Source of the DNA: Desulfobacterales bacterium
GTDB taxonomy: Bacteria; Desulfobacterota; Desulfobacteria; Desulfobacterales; C00003060
Reading direction: 5' to 3'
Length of the DNA: 8,409 bases
Assembly: GCA_020347085.1 (NCBI GenBank)
Contig: CP070769.1
Location: 1,959,831 to 1,968,239, forward strand
In this document: in pieces, positions 1-5,343 of the stretch
Numbering within the stretch: position 1 is the first letter of the stretch
Layout: each line of letters begins with the position of its first letter
Translations under genes and position numbers: made by a program
The notes under the pieces: model-generated
The model's database searches: none
Seen by the model: the letters and a program-made list of their open reading frames with translations, nothing else
Told to the model about the DNA's origin: nothing

Positions 1-71
1 ACTTTTAGCCAAAATGGTCAAAATTGACTCGTTAAAGGATTTTGAAACCAGCTCTAGGCAGACCAGTGCCA

Positions 72-93
72 GAAAGGGTTCTCTCACCCTTTC
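72..93. repeat. Perfect 8-bp inverted repeat (hairpin)
   Basis: GAAAGGGT at 72-79 is followed, after a 6-nt loop, by its exact reverse complement ACCCTTTC at 86-93. No T-run follows on either strand, so it is not a typical intrinsic terminator. Function unknown. Confidence 0.5.
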
Positions 94-273
94 CCAGCGT
101 CCATGGTTAAAACGCCTCAAAAACGATGTTTACAGTCAACAAGGAGATCTTCTCCCAAAAAAGGTAGGAGTATACTGTTTGGGCGCTTTTCCAGGCGTCT
201 TCTTTTCTGCATTGTTGAATCTCTCTACAGTTACCAAATACCAAAACGTGCTTAAATACGCGACATGATACCA

Positions 274-376
274 GCGCGGTAATGATGCCTTTTTCTGGAG
301 TGTCTGACGGCAGGGCGCCGTTAGAACACACCAGCCCGTGAGGCTCGGAACGAAAGAAAGGGCGTCATTACCCCGT
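274..376 (+). ncRNA. Candidate structured RNA element (three-way junction)
   Basis: Read as plus-strand RNA, the segment closes on itself. Positions 278-294 pair with 356-372 (17 bp, three of them G-U), and after a C-C mismatch 274-276 pair with 374-376. Inside lie two hairpins. Positions 300-311 pair with 317-329 (12 bp, one bulged A at 326, loop AGGGC at 312-316). Positions 331-336 pair with 342-348 (6 bp, bulged C at 346, loop CGTGA at 337-341). All wobble positions are G-U on the plus strand and would become A-C mismatches on the minus strand, which favours the plus strand, although folding by eye with wobbles allowed biases this count. No clear promoter was found upstream. It could be a small RNA, a cis-regulatory leader remnant, or a hairpin end of a mobile element. 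Confidence 0.35.
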
Positions 377-400
377 AAGAATGTCCGGTAGCTAAACCCG

Positions 401-448
401 CTGTTACACTTCAAGGTGCTCTTTTATGGCGCTAAGTGCGTGTAATGG
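401..448 (+). repeat. Stem-loop adjacent to the structured region
   Basis: CTGTTACAC at 401-409 pairs with GTGTAATGG at 440-448 (9 bp, two G-U), and inside it GGTGC at 415-419 pairs with GCGCT at 429-433 around a 9-nt loop. It lies 24 nt after the putative three-way junction at 274-376 and may belong to the same RNA. Confidence 0.3.
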
Positions 449-584
449 AGAACACAAAATCTATATCCTCATGCTGTCCCAACGCTTGCTGGCATTCCCC
501 ATATGGGCCTAGACTTAGTCGAACTTGCAGAGTTGAGCCGGAAGCATAAACGACAAGTATAGGTCCATCTCATTGCGAAACAAA

Positions 585-613
585 AAAGGCAGCGTTATGG
601 AAACCCTGCCTTT
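585..613 (-). terminator. Probable intrinsic terminator, minus strand
   Basis: An 8-bp perfect stem (AAAGGCAG at 585-592 with CTGCCTTT at 606-613) continues past one C-C mismatch into GTT/AAC around a 5-nt loop. On the minus strand the hairpin runs straight into six T residues (complement of 582-587), the classical intrinsic-terminator pattern. It would end minus-strand transcripts such as that of the cNMP-binding/PilZ gene, whose stop codon is about 220 bp upstream on that strand. On the plus strand the tail TTTATCCTTT is weaker, so it may work in both directions. Confidence 0.5.
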
Positions 614-705
614 ATCCTTTGATTATCTTCTTGTTGTGTATGTTCAGCCCAAAAGCAATTTCCGTGCTATTGACGTGTAATGGCAGTCACCATGAAGATG
701 TGAAG

Positions 706-726
706 CCTCACCCCTAAGGGGGCAGG
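706..726. repeat. GC-rich hairpin
   Basis: CCT at 706-708 and CCCC at 711-714 pair with GGGG at 718-721 and AGG at 724-726 around a TAA loop, with a 2x2 internal loop. A perfect CCTAT-A-ATAGG palindrome follows at 767-777, and CATGAAAT is directly repeated at 779-786 and 797-804. Hairpins of this kind occur at ends of IS200/IS605-type elements, but no transposase is visible. Confidence 0.3.
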
Positions 727-831
727 GGTTCTGACTAATGGCAGGGCTTTGCCTCCGGGGGGCGGGCCTATAATAGGTCATGAAATGTTGAAAGAACATG
801 AAATCTGGTTCAGCTTCCCGCTGTTTGTGTT

Positions 832-1533
832 CTATTCGTCAGAAATCCGCTTCTCAATGTCTCTGAGATATTTTCTCAGAATCTTATTATTCTCCTTGGT
901 CATTTCAATAAACTTGACTCCCATTCCAGCGGGATAGACATCTGTTTCTTCCTCCCTTTTTCTTGTCCATATCACTTCACACTTGATTACCACGGGGTCT
1001 GAAAGACCTGGCAATTCAAGTTTGGCCAAAAAATCCTCACCTTTTTTAAGTGGTTGTTCAGTTTTAATGAAAAGACCCCCACCGCTCACATTCCCTGTGT
1101 AAGCCTTGACAAAGGACCTCTTGTCTTTGTACGTCACAGACAAGGTTTCTATGAGACGAATTCCTTCTCTTGCTGAAAACTCACAGACCCGGTTGATCAT
1201 TTTTTTGTATCTTTGTATCATGGATATAAGAACGTTCCTAAAGTCTGACGGCAGCTTGTTACATTCACTATCCAGAAATCCTCTATCAACGAGGCCAACG
1301 GTAGTCTCTCCAATAGCCTGGGCTGTGGCAGTCCGCGTAATATCTCCAAAGAAGCCGACTTCGCCAAATATCTCACCCGGCTGAAGCCATTCGACGACGT
1401 ATTTCTTTCCTCCAATCATCTTGGAGAGTTGAACTGTACCTGACAGGATCACATAGACCCAGTCTCCTGAGCCACCCTCCTGAACGATAATCTGGCCGTC
1501 CTGATATGCCTCTTCCGATGCTATGTAGAACAC
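832..1533 (-). CDS. Cyclic nucleotide-binding domain / PilZ domain fusion protein
   Basis: A 233-residue soluble protein of two regulatory domains. Residues about 1-115 form a Crp-type cyclic nucleotide-binding fold: the glycine-rich turns GSGDWVYVILSG and the phosphate-binding-cassette signature GEVGFFGDITRTAT at 57-70, ending in the expected basic residue. Residues about 120-230 form a PilZ domain with both parts of the c-di-GMP signature: RxxxR as REGIR (R122, R126) and NxSxxG as NVSGGG (148-153). The tail GMGVKFIEMTKEN resembles the PilZ subtype first described in Myxococcus paralogues. There is no helix-turn-helix, so it is not a Crp transcription factor. The start is GTG at 1531-1533, supported by AAGGAG at 1542-1547 with 8-nt spacing. 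The protein probably integrates a cNMP (or a degenerate ligand site) with c-di-GMP to control motility, adhesion or a partner protein. The ligands are inferred, not shown. Confidence 0.88.
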   Translation of the reverse strand: MFYIASEEAYQDGQIIVQEGGSGDWVYVILSGTVQLSKMIGGKKYVVEWLQPGEIFGEVGFFGDITRTATAQAIGETTVGLVDRGFLDSECNKLPSDFRNVLISMIQRYKKMINRVCEFSAREGIRLIETLSVTYKDKRSFVKAYTGNVSGGGLFIKTEQPLKKGEDFLAKLELPGLSDPVVIKCEVIWTRKREEETDVYPAGMGVKFIEMTKENNKILRKYLRDIEKRISDE

Positions 1534-1541
1534 AGAAACTT

Positions 1542-1547
1542 CTCCTT
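1542..1547 (-). promoter_or_regulatory. Shine-Dalgarno for the cNMP-binding/PilZ gene
   Basis: AAGGAG on the minus strand lies 8 nt before the GTG codon at 1533-1531 and decides this non-ATG start. It borders a tandem 7-mer repeat (TATTCAG twice, 1547-1560, plus-strand sense). Confidence 0.7.
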
Positions 1548-1655
1548 ATTCAGTATTCAGGAAAACGCTAACCTACAAAGGTGTTTGTATCTTTCCAGCC
1601 ACAACTCTGCCCTACAACCAGTAAATTTATACTAATGATTATTTTCAAATTATGG

Positions 1656-1684
1656 AATATAGTGCAAAAGAAATTTAAAGTCAA
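1656..1684 (-). promoter_or_regulatory. Sigma-70-type promoter for the cNMP-binding/PilZ gene
   Basis: On the minus strand TTGACT (1684-1679) is followed by exactly 17 nt and TATATT (1661-1656), each hexamer five of six to consensus, in an AT-rich stretch. Transcription would start near 1649, giving a leader of about 115 nt before the GTG codon, longer than usual. Confidence 0.6.
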
Positions 1685-1710
1685 ATAAAAGATGCGAACC
1701 ACATTTCTTC

Positions 1711-1739
1711 TTGCCGTGAGCCGTCCTTTCCTGCATACT
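1711..1739 (+). promoter_or_regulatory. Weak candidate promoter for tldD-pmbA
   Basis: TTGCCG, a 17-nt spacer and CATACT match the sigma-70 hexamers at four of six positions each, about 80 bp before the tldD start. It is the best plus-strand pair I find in the divergent region 1534-1820, but it is not strong. Confidence 0.3.
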
Positions 1740-1820
1740 GAATGGCCAAATCAGGTGAAGCGGGATGACCTAACCGCATGTGGGGCACCCAGAGGAGACC
1801 CGATGAAATGAGAGGCTCAA

Positions 1821-3188
1821 ATGAAAGATCGAATACTTGAGGCACTCAACAAGAGCACGGCGGATTATGCGGAGGTCCGAGTGGAGACAGAGCAAGCCAC
1901 GCACCTCGCCTATCGCGGCCGAGAGATGGAGGCCGCTGGCTCTACAACATTCTATGGAGGGATCGTCCGTGCCTGCACGAAAGGCGGTTGGGGGGTGATG
2001 GTGTTCGACGCGCTGGACAATCTCGAACAGCAGGTCGTTGAGGCCTGCCGGTGTGCAGCGCTTGTCGGCAAAGGAAAGACCCAACTAGCCGAGGTTGAGG
2101 TCGTGGACACACAGCACCCGGCCACCTTACAACGCGATCCCAGAGGCGTCAGCCTCGACGAGAAGGTTCGTTTAATCCAGAGGTACAACGAGATAATCCT
2201 CGGTGCCCATCCGTCGATCGAGTCCTCCGGTGTTAGCTACGGCGACACTTTTCGGACCGTTTACTTCGCAAATACACCGGGTACTTATTATATGGAGGAG
2301 CGTCCACGGGTATACTGTGCCTTCCATGCGACAGCCCGGGACGGCTCTTTGGTTCAACGCACGGGCAACAGCTTTGCCTCGGCTTTGACCTATGATGTCG
2401 CAGTGGGTCTCGAGAAAAAGGTCCGGGAGGTGGCTGACCGGGCAGCGACGCTGCTAAAGGCGCCTAAAGTCAAAGGAGGCACCCATACGGTTATTCTCAA
2501 CCGCAAACTGGGTGGCATCTTCATCCACGAAGCCTTCGGCCACCTGAGTGAAGCCGATTTTCTATACGAGAACCCCAAGATGCGCGATTTAATGTTTTAC
2601 GGGCGTGAGATGGGAGGAAAGAACCTGAATGTCGTGGATGACGGCTCCTTGGATAAGACTATTGGTAGCCTTTCCTTTGATGACGAAGGCACGCCCACAA
2701 AAAAGACCTACCTCATCAAGGAAGGTGTGCTCACCGGGCACCTCCATTCACTCGAGACGGCTGCCAAGATGGACGCCAGCCCCACTGGCAATGCCCGGGC
2801 TGTGGGGCGGCAGTATCCGCCGGTGGTGCGGATGACCAATACGTTCATCGAGAACGGACATATGTCGGTGAAGGAGCTTTTCGCTGACGTGGACAACGGA
2901 ATCTATGCCTGTGATGCCTTTGGTGGACAGACCGAATTTGAAATGTTCACCTTCTCTGCTGGCTATGGGTACCGCATCGAAAACGGCGAAATCGGCGAAA
3001 TCGTCCGTGATGTGGTACTCACCGGGAATGTGTTTCAAACACTCAAGGCGATTGACGGTATGGCCAATGACCTGGAAATCTACGAGAGTGCTGGCGGTTG
3101 TGGGAAAAGCGGGCAGGCCCCCCTGCCCGTTGGATTCGGCTCTCCCCATGTCCGAATCCGTGATGTTCTGATCGGCGGTGAGCAGTAG
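1821..3188 (+). CDS. tldD: TldD-type zinc metalloprotease, catalytic subunit
   Basis: 455 residues, close to the family's usual 450-480. The zinc-protease motif HEAFGH (H236, E237, H241), followed by LSE, fits the TldD pattern HExxxH. The C-terminal CGKSGQ segment supplies the conserved cysteine (C427) known as the third zinc ligand in the family, followed by the typical PVGFGSP tail. TldD pairs with PmbA/TldE to form a heteromeric protease whose cleft takes unfolded peptides. In E. coli the pair trims the microcin B17 leader and degrades the CcdA antitoxin. The start ATG at 1821 has GAGAGG at 1810-1815, and an ATG at 1803 is closed by a stop after two codons. pmbA follows 130 nt downstream, so the two are probably co-expressed. 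The native substrate is not evident here. Cytoplasmic: no signal peptide or membrane segment. Confidence 0.95.
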   Translation: MKDRILEALNKSTADYAEVRVETEQATHLAYRGREMEAAGSTTFYGGIVRACTKGGWGVMVFDALDNLEQQVVEACRCAALVGKGKTQLAEVEVVDTQHPATLQRDPRGVSLDEKVRLIQRYNEIILGAHPSIESSGVSYGDTFRTVYFANTPGTYYMEERPRVYCAFHATARDGSLVQRTGNSFASALTYDVAVGLEKKVREVADRAATLLKAPKVKGGTHTVILNRKLGGIFIHEAFGHLSEADFLYENPKMRDLMFYGREMGGKNLNVVDDGSLDKTIGSLSFDDEGTPTKKTYLIKEGVLTGHLHSLETAAKMDASPTGNARAVGRQYPPVVRMTNTFIENGHMSVKELFADVDNGIYACDAFGGQTEFEMFTFSAGYGYRIENGEIGEIVRDVVLTGNVFQTLKAIDGMANDLEIYESAGGCGKSGQAPLPVGFGSPHVRIRDVLIGGEQ

Positions 3189-3305
3189 TGCGATTGCTTG
3201 AGGTGCTGTGGTTGGTACCCCGAACTCCCTGTGGATGTGTAAAACGGTTCATTTAATCTTGGAAGTCTCGCACAACCGCACCGGGGTGTGAGTGTTCGTT
3301 TGGAT

Positions 3306-3310
3306 GGAGG
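3306..3310 (+). promoter_or_regulatory. Shine-Dalgarno fixing the pmbA start
   Basis: GGAGG lies 8 nt before ATG 3319. The upstream in-frame GTG at 3292 and ATG at 3304 lack a comparable site, so 3319 is chosen as the start. Confidence 0.75.
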
Positions 3311-3318
3311 ACAGCACT

Positions 3319-4632
3319 ATGTACACACCTATGATTGAAGTAATGAAGGATCCTCTCCAAAAAGGGCTGGAGGTGGCAAAGCGTCTTGGCGCGACCGCGG
3401 CTAAGCTTGCCTTCAATCACGCGGAAAAAACGGATTGCAGGTTCGAGGCTGGACGTCTGAAGGATACTGGTGGACGCGAAACCCTCTCCTATAGTGTGGA
3501 GGTCCTTGTGGGTGGGCGCAAGGGCAACACTTCCGGCAACAGGCTCGAAGATTTAGATACCATGATCGAACGGGCCGTGACACTGGCGAGGGTAGGAAGC
3601 GTCGCCCACTTTGATGCCTATCCTGCCCCTGGCGAGTTGGCACCAGTGAAAACTTACTCTGAACAGACACTCACGCTATCACGTGAAAAAATGATCGAGG
3701 GATGCCAGGAGATGGCCGATCTGCTTAAGGTCTATAATCCAGACCTTTTCATTGAATGCTCGGCCAATCGCATGGAATCCGAAGAGCTCCTGGTGACCAG
3801 TGGCGGCGTCTGCCGTGCTGCCAGGCGCACACACTGGAACCTTGGGGCATTTGTTCAGCGTACTGTAGACACAGATATGCTTTTTGCGGGCTACAGTCGA
3901 GGCTGGTCAGACCTAAACGCATTCTATGATCCTCGCGGCATTGCGGAGAAGATCATAACAGACCTGCGTCGAGGTGAGACGATCGTTGACTCACCCAAGG
4001 GCAAAGTTGTGACATACCTTCCTCCGGAAACACTGGCAAGGATGTTTTGGCCCCTTTTCATGGGCACCAACGGACGGAACGTCGCCAAGGGTGATTCACC
4101 ACTGGCCGGTCGACTCGGCGAGCAGGTCCTTGCCTCCTCTCTCACGATTCTGGACGATCCACACCAGGACTACGCCAGCGGTGCACGAGTCATCGATGAC
4201 AATGGCATTCCCACGCGCAAACAGACGATATTTGAGCGTGGCGTGCTAGAGCGTTTCCTGTACGATCTCGATTCGGCAGGGCTTGCCCAGGCCGAACCCA
4301 CAGGCAACAATGGCTGCAATCCATACTCGCCCAGGGTTTTGCCAGGGGATAAGCCGAGTACAGAACTTCTTACTGAAATCCAAGACGGCTTGTACCTGCG
4401 CGATGTAATAGGCTTTGGCCAAAGTAACATCATCAATGGCGACTTCTCTGGGAATGTCGGTCTAGGTTACCGCATCAAGAAAGGTGAGATTATTGGACGG
4501 GTCAAGAATACTATGATCGCCGGGAACCTGTATGAGATTCTAAGGCAAAACATACTGCTCAGTTCCGATACAGAACACGAGGGGCGGTATCCCCATGTTG
4601 TCATTGAGGGTGTGAGCGTGAGTGCCGGCTGA
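3319..4632 (+). CDS. pmbA: PmbA/TldE-type non-catalytic partner of TldD
   Basis: 437 residues from the chosen ATG, normal for PmbA/TldE (about 440-450). It has the TldD/PmbA fold signatures: an N-terminal region with the family turn EAGRLKDTGGRE, a central segment PKGKVVTYLPPETLARM, a glycine-rich region around DDNGIPTRK and EPTGNNGC, and the C-terminal DFSGNVGLGYRIKKGEI strand pattern. HExxxH is absent, as expected for the non-catalytic subunit, which completes the peptide-binding cleft of TldD. It follows tldD on the same strand after a 130-nt gap with no obvious terminator. Role: cytoplasmic proteolysis of unfolded or leader peptides as a TldD-PmbA complex. No RiPP precursor or modification gene is visible nearby, so the substrate stays open. 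Confidence 0.93.
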   Translation: MYTPMIEVMKDPLQKGLEVAKRLGATAAKLAFNHAEKTDCRFEAGRLKDTGGRETLSYSVEVLVGGRKGNTSGNRLEDLDTMIERAVTLARVGSVAHFDAYPAPGELAPVKTYSEQTLTLSREKMIEGCQEMADLLKVYNPDLFIECSANRMESEELLVTSGGVCRAARRTHWNLGAFVQRTVDTDMLFAGYSRGWSDLNAFYDPRGIAEKIITDLRRGETIVDSPKGKVVTYLPPETLARMFWPLFMGTNGRNVAKGDSPLAGRLGEQVLASSLTILDDPHQDYASGARVIDDNGIPTRKQTIFERGVLERFLYDLDSAGLAQAEPTGNNGCNPYSPRVLPGDKPSTELLTEIQDGLYLRDVIGFGQSNIINGDFSGNVGLGYRIKKGEIIGRVKNTMIAGNLYEILRQNILLSSDTEHEGRYPHVVIEGVSVSAG

Positions 4633-4661
4633 CAAGGATCCCCCAAGAATCCCAAGCCCCT

Positions 4662-4711
4662 GTTTAGAACCTCTTCTGGTGGTCTTGCAAGATTGACAAC
4701 GCGTTCTAAAC
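4662..4711. repeat. Perfect 9-bp inverted repeat flanking the -35 element (possible operator)
   Basis: GTTTAGAAC at 4662-4670 and its exact reverse complement GTTCTAAAC at 4703-4711 are 41 bp apart centre to centre, close to four helical turns. The right arm sits in the spacer of the promoter at 4693-4720, and the left arm lies upstream of its -35. Each arm is itself a small GTTnnnAAC palindrome. No T-run follows, so a repressor or activator site is more likely than a terminator. Confidence 0.45.
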
Positions 4712-4720
4712 TGCTATAAG
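4693..4720 (+). promoter_or_regulatory. Strong extended -10 promoter upstream of the DUF2914-cdaA genes
   Basis: A perfect -35 TTGACA (4693-4698), a 16-nt spacer and TATAAG (4715-4720) preceded by TGC (extended -10). Predicted start near 4727, which coincides with a tandem heptamer GGGATAG repeat (4727-4740). The location between pmbA and the next gene suggests the DUF2914-diadenylate cyclase group is an independent transcription unit. Confidence 0.65.
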
Positions 4721-4726
4721 AAGCCT

Positions 4727-4740
4727 GGGATAGGGGATAG
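4727..4740 (+). repeat. Tandem GGGATAG x2 at the predicted transcription start
   Basis: Two perfect copies of GGGATAG in tandem. A third copy occurs at 4810-4816, and AAGCCTGGG is also repeated at 4721-4729 and 4825-4833. The GATAGG in this repeat can pair with CCTATC at 4771-4776, just after the first possible start codon. Confidence 0.4.
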
Positions 4741-4767
4741 AAAACGAGACCTTAAAAACCGGAAACC

Positions 4768-5334
4768 ATGCCTATCAGAGAGAAATATGACCTGGAACTT
4801 GTACCTATTGGGATAGCCGGAAAAAAGCCTGGGTCTTATCGCATACCAAACTGGGACACTTCTATGGCCAGTCTTGGACAGAAAGAAGTGGTGAAGCACA
4901 TGGCATTGAGATACAAGTTGACCATATTCCTCCTTATATCGCTGTTCATCAGTCTTTTGATCACTTCACACACATACCCACAAAATCAACAGGATTCTTC
5001 ACCCCCTGAGAAGACGACCTTGGTGGAGGCGGTCATGTGTGAAAGCATCAAAGATTTCACCCCCCAAGATCAGGCCATTCTTTTTTCTATTGGCATCGGA
5101 AGGATCTCCTGTTTTACATCTTTTGATCCTGTGCTTGAAGAAACCCATATTTACCACAACTGGTTTCGCAGGGATAAGCTTAGCACAAGACTCAAGCTGT
5201 CCCTCCACCCCCCTCGGTGGTCAACGTTTAGCAGCATTCAGCTTCGAGAAGCTGATCAAGGTGCATGGCGGGTGGAAATCACCGACAAGGATGGTCGTAT
5301 TTTACGTCTCTTGAGATTCAGCATTACGGATTGA
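4768..5334 (+). CDS. DUF2914 domain protein, membrane-anchored or exported
   Basis: 188 residues if started at ATG 4768, 144 if started at ATG 4900. The first start leaves a cytoplasmic segment of 44 residues ahead of a hydrophobic stretch (about residues 51-66). The second makes that stretch an ordinary N-terminal signal peptide or anchor (MALRYKL then the hydrophobic core). Residues about 84-184 match the DUF2914 pattern: VEAVMCESI, then IGRISCF, IYHNWFRRDKL, PPRWSTFSSI and AWRVEITDKDGRIL. The domain is of unknown function and often sits in exported proteins of Gram-negative bacteria. No start has a convincing Shine-Dalgarno; 4768 fits the promoter with a 41-nt leader, while 4900 fits the signal peptide. 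The stop lies 9 nt before the ATG of the diadenylate cyclase gene, so the two are almost certainly co-translated in one operon. A role as envelope partner of the cyclase is inference from position. Confidence 0.8.
   Translation: MPIREKYDLELVPIGIAGKKPGSYRIPNWDTSMASLGQKEVVKHMALRYKLTIFLLISLFISLLITSHTYPQNQQDSSPPEKTTLVEAVMCESIKDFTPQDQAILFSIGIGRISCFTSFDPVLEETHIYHNWFRRDKLSTRLKLSLHPPRWSTFSSIQLREADQGAWRVEITDKDGRILRLLRFSITD
4846..4877 (+). repeat. Stem-loop before the alternative DUF2914 start
   Basis: CCAAACTGG (4846-4854) pairs with CCAGT and TTGG (4868-4877) with one bulged C, a 9-bp stem around a 13-nt loop. It contains the in-frame ATG at 4864 and ends 22 nt before ATG 4900. If translation starts at 4900, this is part of a roughly 170-nt structured leader; otherwise it lies in coding sequence. 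Confidence 0.3.
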
Positions 5335-5343
5335 TTGGTGGCT

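Larger units (their letters stand above)
1..831. other. Long non-coding stretch rich in stem-loops; no supported gene
   Basis: No reading frame here looks like a known protein. The open frames at 14-268 (plus), 107-331 (minus) and 136-414 (minus) overlap one another, lack convincing ribosome binding sites and show no recognisable motif. What the stretch does hold is secondary structure: hairpins at 72-93, 143-155, 274-376, 401-448, 585-613 and 706-726, plus a perfect palindrome CCCATATGGG at 498-507. Short protein-like fragments appear between stops, for example PHMGLDLVELAEL on the plus strand around 494-532. They are compatible with a decayed gene or mobile element, but are too short to identify. 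Confidence 0.5.

Noticed and set aside
300..329. Integron attC-like site (TCTGAC ... GTTAGA)
   Set aside because: The hairpin is only about 30 nt with a 5-nt loop, shorter than attC sites, and there is no integrase or gene cassette.
14..414. Small open frames on both strands (14-268 plus, 107-331 and 136-414 minus)
   Set aside because: They overlap each other, lack ribosome binding sites and known motifs, and cover strong secondary structure, which better explains the region.
749..937. Plus-strand frame of 62 codons
   Set aside because: Its second half is antisense to the well-supported PilZ gene and it has no recognisable product.
3292..3318. GTG 3292 or ATG 3304 as the pmbA start
   Set aside because: ATG 3319 has GGAGG at 8-nt spacing, while the earlier codons have no comparable site.
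4662..4711. Inverted repeat as the terminator of pmbA
   Set aside because: The spacer is 32 nt, no T-run follows, and one arm lies inside a near-consensus promoter.
5335..5343. TTG 5335 as the cyclase start
   Set aside because: ATG 5344 is in frame nine bases later, is a stronger start codon and has GGTGG upstream; GTG 5338 remains possible.
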